From NCBI GenBank assembly GCA_007119395.1, contig SKPS01000122.1, forward strand, positions 1 through 8,620: a stretch of DNA of 8,620 nucleotides, in the 5' to 3' direction. The stretch is from Lentimicrobiaceae bacterium (GTDB lineage Bacteria; Bacteroidota; Bacteroidia; Bacteroidales; SKPS01). Of the stretch, positions 7,293-8,620 are shown piece after piece (the stretch's first letter is position 1; every line of letters starts with the position of its first letter). Position numbers and translations under genes: made by a program. Under the pieces are notes generated by a model. That model had not been told where the DNA came from. It searched no databases and saw only the letters and a program-made list of their open reading frames with translations.

Positions 7293-8620
7293 ATGGAGAA
7301 AATCAATGTGTTTGTAGAGCAGAACAAAGAGCGTTTTTTAGAGGAGTTGTACGGCTTATTGCGAATACCTTCCATCAGTTCTGACAGTTCTCACAAAGGG
7401 GACATGCAGAAAGCCGCAGAGTACTTAAGGGAGAGTTTGCTTAAGGCAGGTGCTGACAAGTCGGAGGTGATGTCAACTGACGGCAGCCCGGTGGTATACG
7501 CTGAAAAGATAATCGATAAATCGCTTCCCACTGTTTTGGTCTATGCACACTACGATGTAATGCCTGTTGATCCGCTCGAGTTGTGGAAGTCGCCACCTTT
7601 TGAGCCGGAGATTCGCGATGGTAAAATCTGGGGCAGGGGATCTGATGATGACAAAGGCCAGGGCTTTATGCATTTGAAAGCTTTTGAGTTTATGGTGAAA
7701 GAGGGTCAGCTACCGTGTAACGTAAAGTTCATGATCGAAGGCGAAGAGGAGATTGGTTCTCCGAACCTGGGTAAGTTCTGTGAAGAGCACAGAGAGATGC
7801 TCCATGCAGATGTGATCTTGGTGTCTGATACTTCGATGATTGGACCGAAAATTCCTTCGATTACGACCGGTTTGCGCGGTTTGACCTTTATGGAGGTTGA
7901 AGTGACCGGCCCCAACAAAGACCTTCACTCAGGATTGTTCGGTGGCGCCGTTGCCAACCCGGCGAATATTCTGGCAAAGATGATCTCTTCGTTGTTAGAC
8001 GAAGACAACAAGGTGACCATCCCCGGCTTTTACGATGATGTTGAAATAGTATCTGAGGATGAGCGCCGCGAGATGGCCAAGGCTCCCTTCGATGAAAAGG
8101 CCTACAAAGAGGCGCTCGATATTGCCGATGTATGGGGAGAGAAAGGCTACTCCACCATGGAGCGTGTCGGCATCAGACCCTCACTCGATATCAATGGTAT
8201 CTGGAGCGGCTATACCGGTGAAGGCGCTAAAACAGTGCTCCCATCCAAAGCATACGCCAAAATCTCCATGAGGCTGGTTCCTCACCAAGACAACCTGAAA
8301 ATCGGAAAACTGTTCGAAGACCACTTCAAAGCCATTGCACCTCCACAGGTGACCGTGAAAGCCAAAATGCTTCACGGCGGACAAGCCTACGTATCACCCA
8401 TCACCACCAAAGCCTACCAGGCAGCCTCCATGGCATACGAAAAAGTGTATGGCATCAAACCTGTTCCGGTAAGAAGCGGTGGAAGTATTCCGATTATTGC
8501 CACTTTCGAAGAGAAACTGGGCATCAAATCAATCCTGATGGGATTTGGTCTCGAAGCAGACGCCATCCACTCACCCAACGAGAACTATCCCCTGGAACAG
8601 TTCTATAACGGCATCAAAAC
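7293..8620 (+). CDS. M20 family metallo-dipeptidase (3' end outside the window)
   Basis: An uninterrupted frame from the ATG at 7293 to the right edge gives 442 codons. The product is a cytoplasmic, two-zinc M20 peptidase of the carnosinase/CNDP2-like dipeptidase type, which hydrolyses dipeptides or small peptides. The active-site set is complete: AHYD (H86 zinc ligand, D88), GRGSDDDKG (bridging D119 by alignment), EGEEEIGS (general base E152, zinc ligand E153), VSDT (D179 zinc ligand), the DLHSG histidine H212 in the lid region, and AIHSPNE with zinc ligand H426. The lid domain lies between about residues 190 and 370, including LHSGLFGGAV. Relatives end about 15-20 residues after this point, so only a short tail is missing. 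There is no signal peptide. No Shine-Dalgarno is seen, which is usual in this phylum. It is divergent from the secreted-protein gene and has no visible functional partner. Confidence 0.95.
   Translation, partial: MEKINVFVEQNKERFLEELYGLLRIPSISSDSSHKGDMQKAAEYLRESLLKAGADKSEVMSTDGSPVVYAEKIIDKSLPTVLVYAHYDVMPVDPLELWKSPPFEPEIRDGKIWGRGSDDDKGQGFMHLKAFEFMVKEGQLPCNVKFMIEGEEEIGSPNLGKFCEEHREMLHADVILVSDTSMIGPKIPSITTGLRGLTFMEVEVTGPNKDLHSGLFGGAVANPANILAKMISSLLDEDNKVTIPGFYDDVEIVSEDERREMAKAPFDEKAYKEALDIADVWGEKGYSTMERVGIRPSLDINGIWSGYTGEGAKTVLPSKAYAKISMRLVPHQDNLKIGKLFEDHFKAIAPPQVTVKAKMLHGGQAYVSPITTKAYQAASMAYEKVYGIKPVPVRSGGSIPIIATFEEKLGIKSILMGFGLEADAIHSPNENYPLEQFYNGIK

Noticed and set aside
7706..7928. Two overlapping short minus-strand frames opposite the peptidase
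   Set aside because: They sit across the catalytic region of the M20 peptidase, whose frame is continuous and conserved.

Overview
The window looks like an ordinary chromosomal stretch of a Bacteroidota bacterium, probably from Bacteroidales or a related order. Three things point there: a secreted protein ending in a type IX secretion (T9SS) gliding-motility-type C-terminal domain, a histidine kinase of a type I associate with this phylum, and little Shine-Dalgarno signal before most starts. I see no mobile element, CRISPR array, tRNA or rRNA.

Layout: positions 1-4763 hold four same-strand genes with gaps of 6, 24 and 11 bases, so they may be one operon. They are the 3' part of an AsmA-like envelope protein gene, a membrane sensor histidine kinase, a small Dabb (stress-responsive alpha/beta barrel) protein and a GNAT acetyltransferase. 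Positions 4821-7118 on the minus strand carry a 765-residue secreted protein: signal peptide, choice-of-anchor L domain, Calx-beta-like domain, four Ig/PKD-like repeats and a T9SS sorting domain. It converges on the GNAT gene across a 57-base gap that contains a hairpin. A 174-base divergent intergenic region (7119-7292) then separates it from an M20-family metallopeptidase that starts at 7293 and runs off the right edge with all its expected catalytic residues in view.

The most unusual object is the histidine kinase. Its extracytoplasmic part holds a stalk with an exact 32-residue period (Trp at residues 47, 79 and 111), followed by three diverged tandem copies of an approximately 86-residue sensor module (P-hydrophobic-TD signatures at residues 141, 226 and 313). 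As I recall the family, relatives usually carry one stalk segment and one sensor module, so this looks like an internally amplified version. No response regulator is encoded here.

Functionally, the left block fits envelope homeostasis and sensing, the minus-strand gene makes a surface or secreted adhesin-like protein, and the right-hand gene is peptide catabolism. Nothing ties the three together beyond proximity. I do not see a clear new multi-gene system.
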